Made by a program: the position numbers and the translations under genes. Under the pieces are notes generated by a model, which worked only from the letters and a program-made list of their open reading frames with translations, made no database searches and was not told the DNA's origin. 64,000 bases of DNA from JAKLFA01 sp964450385. Lineage in GTDB: Bacteria > Omnitrophota > Gorgyraeia > Zapsychrales > JANLHA01. Location: NCBI GenBank assembly GCA_964450385.1, contig CAYVEC010000003.1:1-64000 (forward strand), written 5' to 3'. Of this stretch, positions 32,271-39,412 are shown piece after piece; within the stretch, counting starts at the first letter, position 1, and every line of letters starts with the position of its first letter.

Positions 32271-35102
32271 ATGGCTACAAAGTATGTGTATGGGTTCGGC
32301 GGCGGAACAGCCGAAGGCCGGGCCGAGATGAAGGAGCTTCTCGGTGGCAAGGGCGCGAATCTCGCAGAGATGTCGAATATCGGCATTCCGGTTCCGGCGG
32401 GGTTCACGATCACGACCGAGGTCTGCGCGTATTATTATTCGCACGGAAACAAGAAGCCCGAGAGCCTTGATAAAGAGATCGATCTTCATATTAAGAAACT
32501 CGAGAAGACCATGGGCGCGAAGTTTGGCGACAAAGAGAATCCTCTGCTCGTGTCGGTGCGTTCCGGTGCCGCGGTCTCGATGCCCGGGATGATGAACACG
32601 GTCTTGAATCTGGGTATCAATGATGACGCGGTCGTCGGTCTCGCGAAGAAGACAAAGAACGAACGGATGGCTTGGGATTCGTATCGCCGGTTCATCAATA
32701 TGTTCGGCGATGTGGTTATGGGCGTGGACCATGAGCACTTCGAAGAGGAGCTCGGCCGGATCAAGAAACAGTACGGCCGGAAGCTCGACACGGAATTGAC
32801 TGTCGCGGAACTTAAAGAGGTTGTCGCGGCGTATAAGAAGGTCTATGAGAAGCACGTGGGGAAGGGTTTCCCAACGAACGCCCGTGAACAGCTTGGGTAT
32901 GCGATCGACGCGGTCATCAAATCATGGATGATCCAGCGGGCGATCACCTACCGGATGATCAACAAGCTCCATGGATTAAAGGGGACGGCGGTCAATGTTC
33001 AGGCCATGGTTTTTGGGAACATGGGTGACAGTTCAGGGACCGGCGTTGCGTTTACACGAAATCCTGCCGACGGGACCAACAAGTTTTTTGGGGAATATCT
33101 TGTCAACGCCCAGGGTGAGGACGTCGTCGCTGGGATCCGGACTCCGGAGCCGATTTCGGATCTTGAGCGTGACATGCCGAGGGTTTATAAAGAATTGGAC
33201 GCGATCCGTCTCAAGCTTGAGAGGCACTATCGCGAAATGCAGGATGTTGAGTTCACGGTTCAAGAGGGCACCTTGTACATGCTTCAAACCCGTACTGGGA
33301 AACGGACGGGGTTGGCTGCCGTGAAGGTCGCGGTGGATATGGTGAAGGAAGGGCTCATTTCCGAGGAAGAGGCCTTGGCGCGTATTGCCGGGGATCATCT
33401 CAACCAGCTCTTGTTCCCGATCTTTGATCCGAAGGATAAGCAGGCAGCGATCGCGGATAAACGTGTGGTTGCGAAGGGGCTGCCGGCTGGTCCGGGCGCG
33501 GCCTATGGGAAGGTTGTGTTTAACGCGGAGGATGCCGAGACCTGGGCGAAGAACGGCCAGAAGGTGATCTTGGTCCGTAAAGAGACATCGCCTGAAGACG
33601 TGGCGGGGATGTGGGCCGCGCAGGCGATCTTGACCTCAACGGGTGGGATGACGTCTCACGCCGCTGTTGTAGCCCGCGGATGGGGTAAGTGCTGTGTCGT
33701 CGGATGCGGGGCCCTTGAGATCAGCAATGCTCAAAAAGAGATCCGGGTCGCCGGCAAGGTGATCAAGGAAGGAGATGACATCTCGGTTGATGGGTCAACC
33801 GGAGAGGTTCTTCTTGGCACGGTGAAGACCACGGCATCGCCTGTTATTGACGGGGTGGTGAATAATAATCCGGAGGCTAAAAAGCATCCGATCTATAAGA
33901 TGTTCACGGAGATCATGGCGTGGGCTGATAAGACCCGCCAGATCAAGGTTCGGACGAATGCGGATTCTCCTCAAGATGCCGCGAACGCCCGCGCGTTGGG
34001 TGCTGAGGGGATCGGGCTTTGCCGCACCGAGCATATGTTCTTTGAAGGTGAGCGGATCTGGGCGATCCGGGAGATGATCCTTGCCGGGGATACGGCCGGA
34101 CGCGAGAAGGCCCTTGCCAAGCTCCTGCCGTACCAGCGTCAGGATTTTGAGGGGATCTTCCGGGCGATGAAGGGGCTGCCGGTTACGATCCGGTTGCTTG
34201 ATCCGCCGCTCCATGAGTTTTTACCTCATGATGCCGAGGGACAGGCCGAGATGACCCGCCGGCTCGGGACAACGCCTGAGCGCGTGAAGGCGAAGGTCGA
34301 TCAGCTTCATGAGATGAATCCGATGCTCGGGCATCGCGGGTGCCGTCTTTCGATCACCTATCCGGAGATCTGCAAGATGCAGACGACCGCGATCGTTGAG
34401 GCCGCCTGCACGGTTGCCCAGGAGGGGCTCAAGGTCCTTCCCGAGATCATGATCCCGCTTATTGGCACGAAGCAGGAATATGATCTCTTGGACGTGATCA
34501 TCCGTGAGACCGCGGATGCGATCATCAAAGAGCGTAAGGCAAAGGTCCAGTATATGGTGGGGACCATGATCGAGATTCCGCGCGCGGCCTTGGTTGCTGA
34601 TAAGGTGGCGGAAAAGGCGGAGTTCTTCTCATTCGGGACGAATGACCTCACCCAGATGACCTTGGGGTATAGCCGGGATGACGTCGGGTCATTCCTGCCT
34701 GAGTATATTAGTAAGAAGGTTTTCCGTGAGGACCCGTTTGCATCGATCGATCAGGAGGGTGTTGGTGAGATGGTGAAGATCGGTGTTGAGCGAGGGCGGA
34801 TGTCCCGTCCCGACCTCAAATGCGGGGTCTGCGGTGAACATGGAGGCGATCCTGACTCGGTGAAGTTCTTTGCCAAGGCAGGGCTGAATTATGTGAGCTG
34901 CTCTCCCTACCGTGTCCCGATTGCTCGTCTCGCAGCGGCCCAGGCCGTGATCTTGGCCAAAAAGGCAGCGGCGGCTGCGGCAGCGAAGGGCAAAAAGGCC
35001 GGACAGGCGAAGAAAAAGGTGTCGGCCACGGCAAAGAAGGCCGTTAAAAAGACGGTGAAAAAGGCCGCGGTCAAGAAGGCGGCTTCACGTAAGAGGAAAT
35101 AA
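32271..35102 (+). CDS. ppdK: Pyruvate, phosphate dikinase with Lys/Ala-rich C-terminal tail
   Basis: Interconverts pyruvate + ATP + Pi and PEP + AMP + PPi. It has an N-terminal ATP-grasp domain (GGKGANLAEMSNIG; SVRSGAAVSMPGMM), a swivelling domain with phosphohistidine His463 (GGMTSHAAVVARG), and a C-terminal TIM barrel (FGTNDLTQMTLGYSRDD; catalytic Cys854 in CGVCGEHGGDP). The enzyme core ends near residue 895. About 48 further residues form a histone-H1-like tail (for example KKKVSATAKKAVKKTVKK). ATG 32271 follows AAGGAG and replaces a TTG nine codons upstream. Confidence 0.97.
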   Translation: MATKYVYGFGGGTAEGRAEMKELLGGKGANLAEMSNIGIPVPAGFTITTEVCAYYYSHGNKKPESLDKEIDLHIKKLEKTMGAKFGDKENPLLVSVRSGAAVSMPGMMNTVLNLGINDDAVVGLAKKTKNERMAWDSYRRFINMFGDVVMGVDHEHFEEELGRIKKQYGRKLDTELTVAELKEVVAAYKKVYEKHVGKGFPTNAREQLGYAIDAVIKSWMIQRAITYRMINKLHGLKGTAVNVQAMVFGNMGDSSGTGVAFTRNPADGTNKFFGEYLVNAQGEDVVAGIRTPEPISDLERDMPRVYKELDAIRLKLERHYREMQDVEFTVQEGTLYMLQTRTGKRTGLAAVKVAVDMVKEGLISEEEALARIAGDHLNQLLFPIFDPKDKQAAIADKRVVAKGLPAGPGAAYGKVVFNAEDAETWAKNGQKVILVRKETSPEDVAGMWAAQAILTSTGGMTSHAAVVARGWGKCCVVGCGALEISNAQKEIRVAGKVIKEGDDISVDGSTGEVLLGTVKTTASPVIDGVVNNNPEAKKHPIYKMFTEIMAWADKTRQIKVRTNADSPQDAANARALGAEGIGLCRTEHMFFEGERIWAIREMILAGDTAGREKALAKLLPYQRQDFEGIFRAMKGLPVTIRLLDPPLHEFLPHDAEGQAEMTRRLGTTPERVKAKVDQLHEMNPMLGHRGCRLSITYPEICKMQTTAIVEAACTVAQEGLKVLPEIMIPLIGTKQEYDLLDVIIRETADAIIKERKAKVQYMVGTMIEIPRAALVADKVAEKAEFFSFGTNDLTQMTLGYSRDDVGSFLPEYISKKVFREDPFASIDQEGVGEMVKIGVERGRMSRPDLKCGVCGEHGGDPDSVKFFAKAGLNYVSCSPYRVPIARLAAAQAVILAKKAAAAAAAKGKKAGQAKKKVSATAKKAVKKTVKKAAVKKAASRKRK

Positions 35103-35118
35103 GCGACGGTGAGCCGGA

Positions 35119-35165
35119 GGGGTGGGAACTTTTTTTAAAAAGTTCCCACCCCATCCGTTTTTTTG
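35119..35165 (+). terminator. Terminator after ppdK
   Basis: A 16-bp, nearly loopless inverted repeat (GGGGTGGGAACTTTTT, 35119-35134; complement 35137-35152) is followed after five bases by a run of seven T's. Confidence 0.8.
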
Positions 35166-35170
35166 ATATA

Positions 35171-35237
35171 CTGAAACACAAACGTTCATTGGGGCACGAA
35201 CCCCCGGTTGTGAACTTAGACGGTTGTGGTGTTTCAG
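35171..35237 (+). repeat. Nested inverted repeats upstream of the sigma-factor gene
   Basis: Three nested arm pairs occupy 67 bases: CTGAAACAC (35171-35179) with GTGTTTCAG (35229-35237); GTTCA (35184-35188) with TGAAC (35211-35215); GGGG (35191-35194) with CCCC (35201-35204). A TATACT box at 35167-35172 abuts the left edge. It could be a structured RNA leader or an operator; I do not recognise a known family. Confidence 0.5.
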
Positions 35238-35289
35238 TGAGATCACATTTTTGACATGGACGGACAGCGCATCGGTTGTTGCTAAGCCT

Positions 35290-36108
35290 ATGGACCCAGT
35301 CAAATCATACTTCAAAGACGTTCGCGACATCCCTTTATTAACTGCCGAAGAAGAGGTGGCCCTGGCCCAGCGTGTCGTCGCAGGGGACCGGGAGGCCCGT
35401 GAGATGATGATCCGGTCGAATCTTCGACTGGTGATCAGCATTGCGAAGCGCTATATCAATTTGGGCGTTCCGCTGAGCGACCTTATAGAGGAAGGCAATA
35501 TCGGGCTGATGAGGAGTGTGGAGAAATTCGACCCGTCAAAAGGCTTTCGGTTTTCGACATACGCGGCCTGGTGGATCAAGCAGGCGATCTCGCGCGCGAT
35601 CATTGATCAGGGGAAAATGATCCGCGTTCCTGTTTATATGAATGAGGAGATCGTGAAATATAAAAAGGCGGTCGAGGCCCTCACCCACAAGCTCGACCGA
35701 AAGCCGCGCGTTGCCGAGATCGCGAAAAAACTCCAGACCTCGGTCGACAAGGTCCGTGAATACGAGCGCTCGATCGCGAAGATGTCGAGTCTTGACGCGC
35801 CGATCGGTGAAGACGGGGAGGGGCAGGTCAGCGACCTGATCGCTGATGAGCGGATGGTTTCTCCGGACGCTCAGCTCGAGAGTTTTCTCAACCGTGAGCG
35901 GGCGAATGAGCTTTTAGACATCCTGCCAGAACGCGAACGCGAGATTCTTGAGATGCGTTACGGCCTTTTGGACGGCAAGCCTCAGACCCTCGCGGAGATC
36001 GCCCAGAAGATGCGGGTCTCGCGCGAGCGGGTTCGGCAGCTTGAAGGACAGGCGATCAAGCGGATTAAGCAATTGATCGACGAGGGGCAGGATGCCGGGC
36101 CTTCGTAA
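35290..36108 (+). CDS. RNA polymerase sigma-70 factor, RpoD/RpoS class, without region 1.1
   Basis: A 271-residue sigma factor starting directly at region 1.2 (DPVKSYFKDVRDIPLLTAEEEV). Region 2 is intact (SNLRLVISIAKRY, LIEEGNIGLMRSVEKFDP, FSTYAAWWIKQAI), as are region 3 and region 4.2 (TLAEIAQKMRVSRERVRQLEGQA). The strongly conserved 2.4 and 4.2 helices imply recognition of ordinary TTGACA/TATAAT promoters. It may be a short primary sigma or a group 2 factor. ATG 35290 lacks a good ribosome site; the frame is open back to 35224, but that extension (MWCFSEITF) looks noncoding. Confidence 0.9.
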   Translation: MDPVKSYFKDVRDIPLLTAEEEVALAQRVVAGDREAREMMIRSNLRLVISIAKRYINLGVPLSDLIEEGNIGLMRSVEKFDPSKGFRFSTYAAWWIKQAISRAIIDQGKMIRVPVYMNEEIVKYKKAVEALTHKLDRKPRVAEIAKKLQTSVDKVREYERSIAKMSSLDAPIGEDGEGQVSDLIADERMVSPDAQLESFLNRERANELLDILPEREREILEMRYGLLDGKPQTLAEIAQKMRVSRERVRQLEGQAIKRIKQLIDEGQDAGPS

Positions 36109-36131
36109 CGAGGGTGGCGATGGATCTGCGT

Positions 36132-36182
36132 ACGGCGCTCGGGGGTTTCGTGGGAAGCGATCTCGGTGGCGCCGTTTTTATT
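36132..36182 (+). terminator. Possible terminator after the sigma-factor gene
   Basis: ACGGCGC (36132-36138) pairs with GCGCCGT (36169-36175) across a 30-base loop, followed by TTTTATTT. The large loop makes this tentative. Confidence 0.4.
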
Positions 36183-36195
36183 TGATGGAGGCGAC

Positions 36196-36738
36196 ATGGG
36201 AAAGACAGTGACGCGCGATGAGATTCAGGCGATGGTCCGCGATGTGCCGGATTTTCCGAAACCCGGGATTCTGTTTAAAGATATCACGCCTATTTTGAAA
36301 GACCCGGAGGTCTTTCGCGGTACGGTCGCGGCTCTCGCCGAGGCAGTCAGGGGAGAGCGGATCAATTTTATTGTCGGGATCGAGTCAAGGGGATTTATTT
36401 TCGGAGCCGGTCTTGCCCAGACTTTGGGCGCGGGTTTTGTCCCGGTCCGGAAGCCGGGAAAGCTGCCATACCGAACCGTCCGCGAGACGTATCAGCTTGA
36501 ATATGGTGAGGACGCCCTTGAGATCCATGAGGATGCCGTTGGCCGAGGGGACCGGGTCGTGATCATTGATGACCTTTTGGCGACCGGCGGCACCGCGGAG
36601 GCTGCGGTTCGGCTGGTCCGGCGATTGGGCGCTGAGGTCACGGCTGTCGCCGTGGTGATCGAGCTTGCTTTTCTTCAAGGCCGCGCGCGTCTTCAGGGCA
36701 TTCCGGTCTATTCCCTTGTTACGTATGGGGCCGAGTGA
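36196..36738 (+). CDS. apt: Adenine phosphoribosyltransferase
   Basis: A 180-residue purine salvage enzyme making AMP from adenine and PRPP. The signature starts are DVPDFPKPGILFKDITP and GIESRGFIFGAGLAQTLGAG. The PRPP loop is VVIIDDLLATGGTAEAA. The chosen ATG 36196 has TGGAGG in front; an in-frame start at 36166 would add ten unconserved residues and overlap the hairpin. Confidence 0.96.
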   Translation: MGKTVTRDEIQAMVRDVPDFPKPGILFKDITPILKDPEVFRGTVAALAEAVRGERINFIVGIESRGFIFGAGLAQTLGAGFVPVRKPGKLPYRTVRETYQLEYGEDALEIHEDAVGRGDRVVIIDDLLATGGTAEAAVRLVRRLGAEVTAVAVVIELAFLQGRARLQGIPVYSLVTYGAE

Positions 36739-36779
36739 GGGGACTTGAGAAATGGGTATCACTCTGCCCTGCGTGCCCT

Positions 36780-36808
36780 TGACAGAAAATACCGTCTATG
36801 TTTTAATT
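36780..36808 (+). promoter_or_regulatory. Promoter of tRNA-Arg
   Basis: A perfect TTGACA (36780-36785) and TTTAAT (36803-36808) have a 17-base spacer. The predicted transcript starts about 30 bases before the tRNA 5' end. Confidence 0.7.
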
Positions 36809-36846
36809 TGTTCACATTCGTTTTCGCGGGTTCATGCTCATATGAT

Positions 36847-36920
36847 GCGCCTGTAGCTCAGATGGATAGAGCGCGGCTCTCCTAAGGCCGGCGTCGGAGG
36901 TTCGAATCCCCCCAGGCGCA
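36847..36920 (+). tRNA. tRNA-Arg (anticodon CCU)
   Basis: A 74-base cloverleaf. The acceptor GCGCCTG pairs with CAGGCGC. The D arm is GCTC/GAGC. The anticodon stem CGGCT/GGCCG encloses loop CTCCTAA with anticodon CCT at 36881-36883. The T arm GGAGG/CCCCC with loop TTCGAAT contains one A-C mismatch. The discriminator is A and the CCA end is not encoded. It reads the AGG codon, which is rare in most genes here but visibly used in the middle of the large exported protein at 4456. Confidence 0.95.
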
Positions 36921-36960
36921 TGAATCTATTCGGGTCACGACAAAAAAGAAAAAAATTTTT

Positions 36961-36989
36961 TTGACATACACTTGTAAGTGTGTGACAAT
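36961..36989 (+). promoter_or_regulatory. Promoter of the porin gene with a palindrome in its spacer
   Basis: TTGACA (36961-36966) and GACAAT (36984-36989) are 17 bases apart, preceded by an A/T tract (UP-element-like). ACACTT-GT-AAGTGT (36968-36981) sits between the boxes and could be an operator. Confidence 0.65.
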
Positions 36990-37173
36990 AAAGCGTTTGT
37001 TGGAGGTTCCTTAATCCAGGGATGATCTTAATCTGACACGAAAGGGGGTGGTGATACTTTTTAGGTCAAGGATCATCAAGCACTGGTCAAGTGGGTAATT
37101 CGCTAGGCCACTAGATTCTAGTTACGATAAATAGTAAGTCAGAACACGAACTACTTTTTGAGGAGAAACAGTC
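36990..37173 (+). other. Long structured 5' leader of the porin gene
   Basis: About 180 untranslated bases separate the promoter from the porin ATG. Inside are a distant pair GATGATC (37021-37027)/GATCATC (37071-37077), a CACT/AGTG hairpin (37081-37093), and ACTAG-ATT-CTAGT (37110-37122), then AGGAG ahead of the start. No long open frame or known riboswitch was recognised. Confidence 0.5.
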
Positions 37174-38517
37174 ATGAAAAAAGTGTTATTAGCCGTACTC
37201 GCGATCGCGTTGATGGCTGCGCCGGCGTTTGCTAGCGTGCAGAACATCAAGGTGAGCGGGGACATCGAGACAACATACCTGAATCGTGAGAACTTTGATT
37301 TGGGCGGCTCAACGGCCACCTATGATCAGAGCGTCTTCTTGATGCAGACACGCCTGCGCGTTGATTCCGATCTGACCGACAAGGTTGCGGCCACGATCGC
37401 CCTGATCAACGAGCGCGAATGGGGTGCCAGCACCACGACGACAGGTGTCGACCTGAATCTTGCCTATGTGACGATGAAAGAGATGCTCTATTCTCCGCTC
37501 ACCGTCACGCTCGGGCGCCAGAATTTTGCCTTCGGGAATTCGTTTGTGATCGATTCCGCAGGGACAAACAATTCGGCTCCGGCTGATTCGGGCTTGAACA
37601 GTATCGCCGAGGATTTAACCAAGCAGACGGCTCAGGATGCAATCCGCCTGACGTTTGATTACAATCCGTTGACGATCGATGTGGTTTATTCCAAGATCAC
37701 TCAGGGTGTTGTTTCCGGGACGATCGAGGATGATGACACAGACCTCATCGGGATGAACGCCAGCTATCAGTTCGATGATGAGAAGGCGACGCTTGTCGAG
37801 GGGTATTTATGGGTGAAGAATGACAAGCCGGCAGCTCTGGGAGCGGGCGATGATAACGCCAAGACCGACAGAGTCTATATGCCCGGTGTGCGTTCCAGCA
37901 TGAACATCTTGGATGGATGGAATCTTCAGGGTGAGTTTGCCTACCAGACCGGCACGAAGTATCTTGGCGCTGCTGGTGAGCATGCCAGCCGCAAGGCCTA
38001 TGCAGCTCAGGTGATCTCGAGCCATGCCTTGAAGTTCGAGAAGACTGCAAAGTATAAGCCGGTGTTCGCGATGTCCTACACGATGTATTCAGGGGACACG
38101 AATGGGGCTCCTGGTGATGAGCGCTATAGCGCATGGGATCCCATGTATGAGAATCAGGCAGGTGGCAAGATCTACAACACCTTGTTCAATGCGAGCAACT
38201 GCCATATCGTTGGCGCGAGCCTTTCAATGGTTCCGGCGGAGGACGTGATGGCTCAGCTCTATTTTGATCATCTGTTTTTGGATAAGGAAGTTGGGGCCTT
38301 TGCCCTCAATCAGCCTGACGGATCGACCTCGACACCGACTCAGAAAGGTAACGAAAGCCTCGGCAACGAGGTTGGGATGGTCGTGACGTATGACTACACC
38401 GAGGATGTTCAGCTTGGCGCTCGCGCGGGCTGGTTCTTCCCCGGGTCACGTTATGGCAATGACAAGAAGAATGATTCTGCCTCGCAGGTTTTGTTGAACG
38501 CGAAGGTGTCATTCTAA
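37174..38517 (+). CDS. Outer-membrane beta-barrel protein (porin-like)
   Basis: A 447-residue exported protein with a classical signal peptide (MKKVLLAVLAIALMAAPAFA). Alternating amphipathic strands follow (TYLNRENFDLGG, FLMQTRLRVDSDLTDKVAATI, LTVTLGRQNFAFGNSFVID). The C-terminus is VLLNAKVSF, ending in Phe as outer-membrane proteins do. The strand pattern resembles alginate-export/porin-like barrels. A strong ribosome site, a dedicated promoter, a long leader and a strong terminator suggest abundant, regulated expression. It implies a diderm envelope. Substrate is unknown. Confidence 0.85.
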   Translation: MKKVLLAVLAIALMAAPAFASVQNIKVSGDIETTYLNRENFDLGGSTATYDQSVFLMQTRLRVDSDLTDKVAATIALINEREWGASTTTTGVDLNLAYVTMKEMLYSPLTVTLGRQNFAFGNSFVIDSAGTNNSAPADSGLNSIAEDLTKQTAQDAIRLTFDYNPLTIDVVYSKITQGVVSGTIEDDDTDLIGMNASYQFDDEKATLVEGYLWVKNDKPAALGAGDDNAKTDRVYMPGVRSSMNILDGWNLQGEFAYQTGTKYLGAAGEHASRKAYAAQVISSHALKFEKTAKYKPVFAMSYTMYSGDTNGAPGDERYSAWDPMYENQAGGKIYNTLFNASNCHIVGASLSMVPAEDVMAQLYFDHLFLDKEVGAFALNQPDGSTSTPTQKGNESLGNEVGMVVTYDYTEDVQLGARAGWFFPGSRYGNDKKNDSASQVLLNAKVSF

Positions 38518-38540
38518 CTTCAGTTAAAGATTGTGATGTG

Positions 38541-38579
38541 GAGGCCGGCAGGAGAGTTTCCTGCCGGCCTCTTTGTTTT
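38541..38579 (+). terminator. Terminator of the porin gene
   Basis: A perfect 13-bp stem (GAGGCCGGCAGGA, 38541-38553; complement 38559-38571) with a 5-base loop and a TTTGTTTT tail. Confidence 0.93.
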
Positions 38580-38818
38580 GCGGCATTGCGTGACGCTGCC
38601 GTCAGAGGTGGGGCCCGCAGTGAATAAAAAAATTTCATGCTCATGAGGCCCTGCGCGGATCCATTCAGTCTTTTTCCGACGAGAAAAATAAAAAAAATAC
38701 ATAAAAAAAAATTAAAAAAGATTCCCTCCTGTCGTCTTATTTGTTATTATAAAATCAATTATAATGATGATTAGGTTTAAAGAAGTATTTAAACCTTTTG
38801 ATATTAGTGAGTTGTGCT
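38580..38818 (+). other. AT-rich noncoding stretch with a 9-bp palindrome
   Basis: No gene is visible between the porin terminator and the gene at 38819. A/T tracts dominate 38686-38720. TATAAT occurs at 38760-38765 without a well-spaced -35. AGGTTTAAA (38773-38781) and TTTAAACCT (38788-38796) form a perfect inverted repeat with loop GAAGTA and trailing TTTT, either a weak terminator or an operator for the next gene. Confidence 0.5.
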
Positions 38819-39394
38819 ATGACCAGAGATGAAATTTATGATCATCTGGCTCAGGTGTACCTTGGGAAAAAGCGGCAGACCCAGGAACCGCCCCCGCGGC
38901 AGATCAGCACCTGGCTTGTGATCAATATGATGATAACCGTGGTGATTTTTGCCACGTCGGTTTACGGTCTTACCGCTTTTCTTGCTCGACGGGGAGACCT
39001 CTTGGAGCAGCGCGTCATCTACGCCCTGAACAAGGGGCCGATCCGAGTGCCGTATGATGTGCGGCAGCCCTACCCTCAGGTGAAGACGTTCTCGCTTCCG
39101 GTGACGGGCGTGGACGCGGGCAAATTCGGACGGCTTCAGTTTGCGGTCCGCGCGAGTGAGGGCGGGTCGCCCGGGGTGATACGGATCGAGGTGCGGAATC
39201 AACGCCACGAAGTGAGCTCGCGGATCATCGATGGGATTGGTCATCAGTGGAGGCAGCGGAGTATCGCGTTTGAGGATTTTGCAGAGATCTCGGATTGGTC
39301 GACGGTGTCAGAGATCCATTTTATTATTGAGGCGTGGAACGCAGATAAGAAAAAGGGCGCAGTACTAATCGATGACATCTGTTTTTCGAGTTAA
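38819..39394 (+). CDS. Single-pass membrane protein of unknown function
   Basis: A 191-residue protein. A short conserved-looking amphipathic start (TRDEIYDHLAQVYLGKK) and a Pro-rich linker precede one transmembrane helix (WLVINMMITVVIFATSVYGL, residues about 37-56). An extracytoplasmic beta-rich domain follows, with LQFAVRASEGGSPGVIRIEVRN and ISDWSTVSEIHFIIEAWN. That domain resembles carbohydrate-binding or jelly-roll modules in its strand pattern only. It starts the group that continues with ParA-CBM48, 18 bases downstream. ATG 38819 is chosen over an upstream start at 38798; the ribosome site is weak. Confidence 0.72.
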   Translation: MTRDEIYDHLAQVYLGKKRQTQEPPPRQISTWLVINMMITVVIFATSVYGLTAFLARRGDLLEQRVIYALNKGPIRVPYDVRQPYPQVKTFSLPVTGVDAGKFGRLQFAVRASEGGSPGVIRIEVRNQRHEVSSRIIDGIGHQWRQRSIAFEDFAEISDWSTVSEIHFIIEAWNADKKKGAVLIDDICFSS

Positions 39395-39412
39395 CAGAAA
39401 GGGCCTGGCAAC

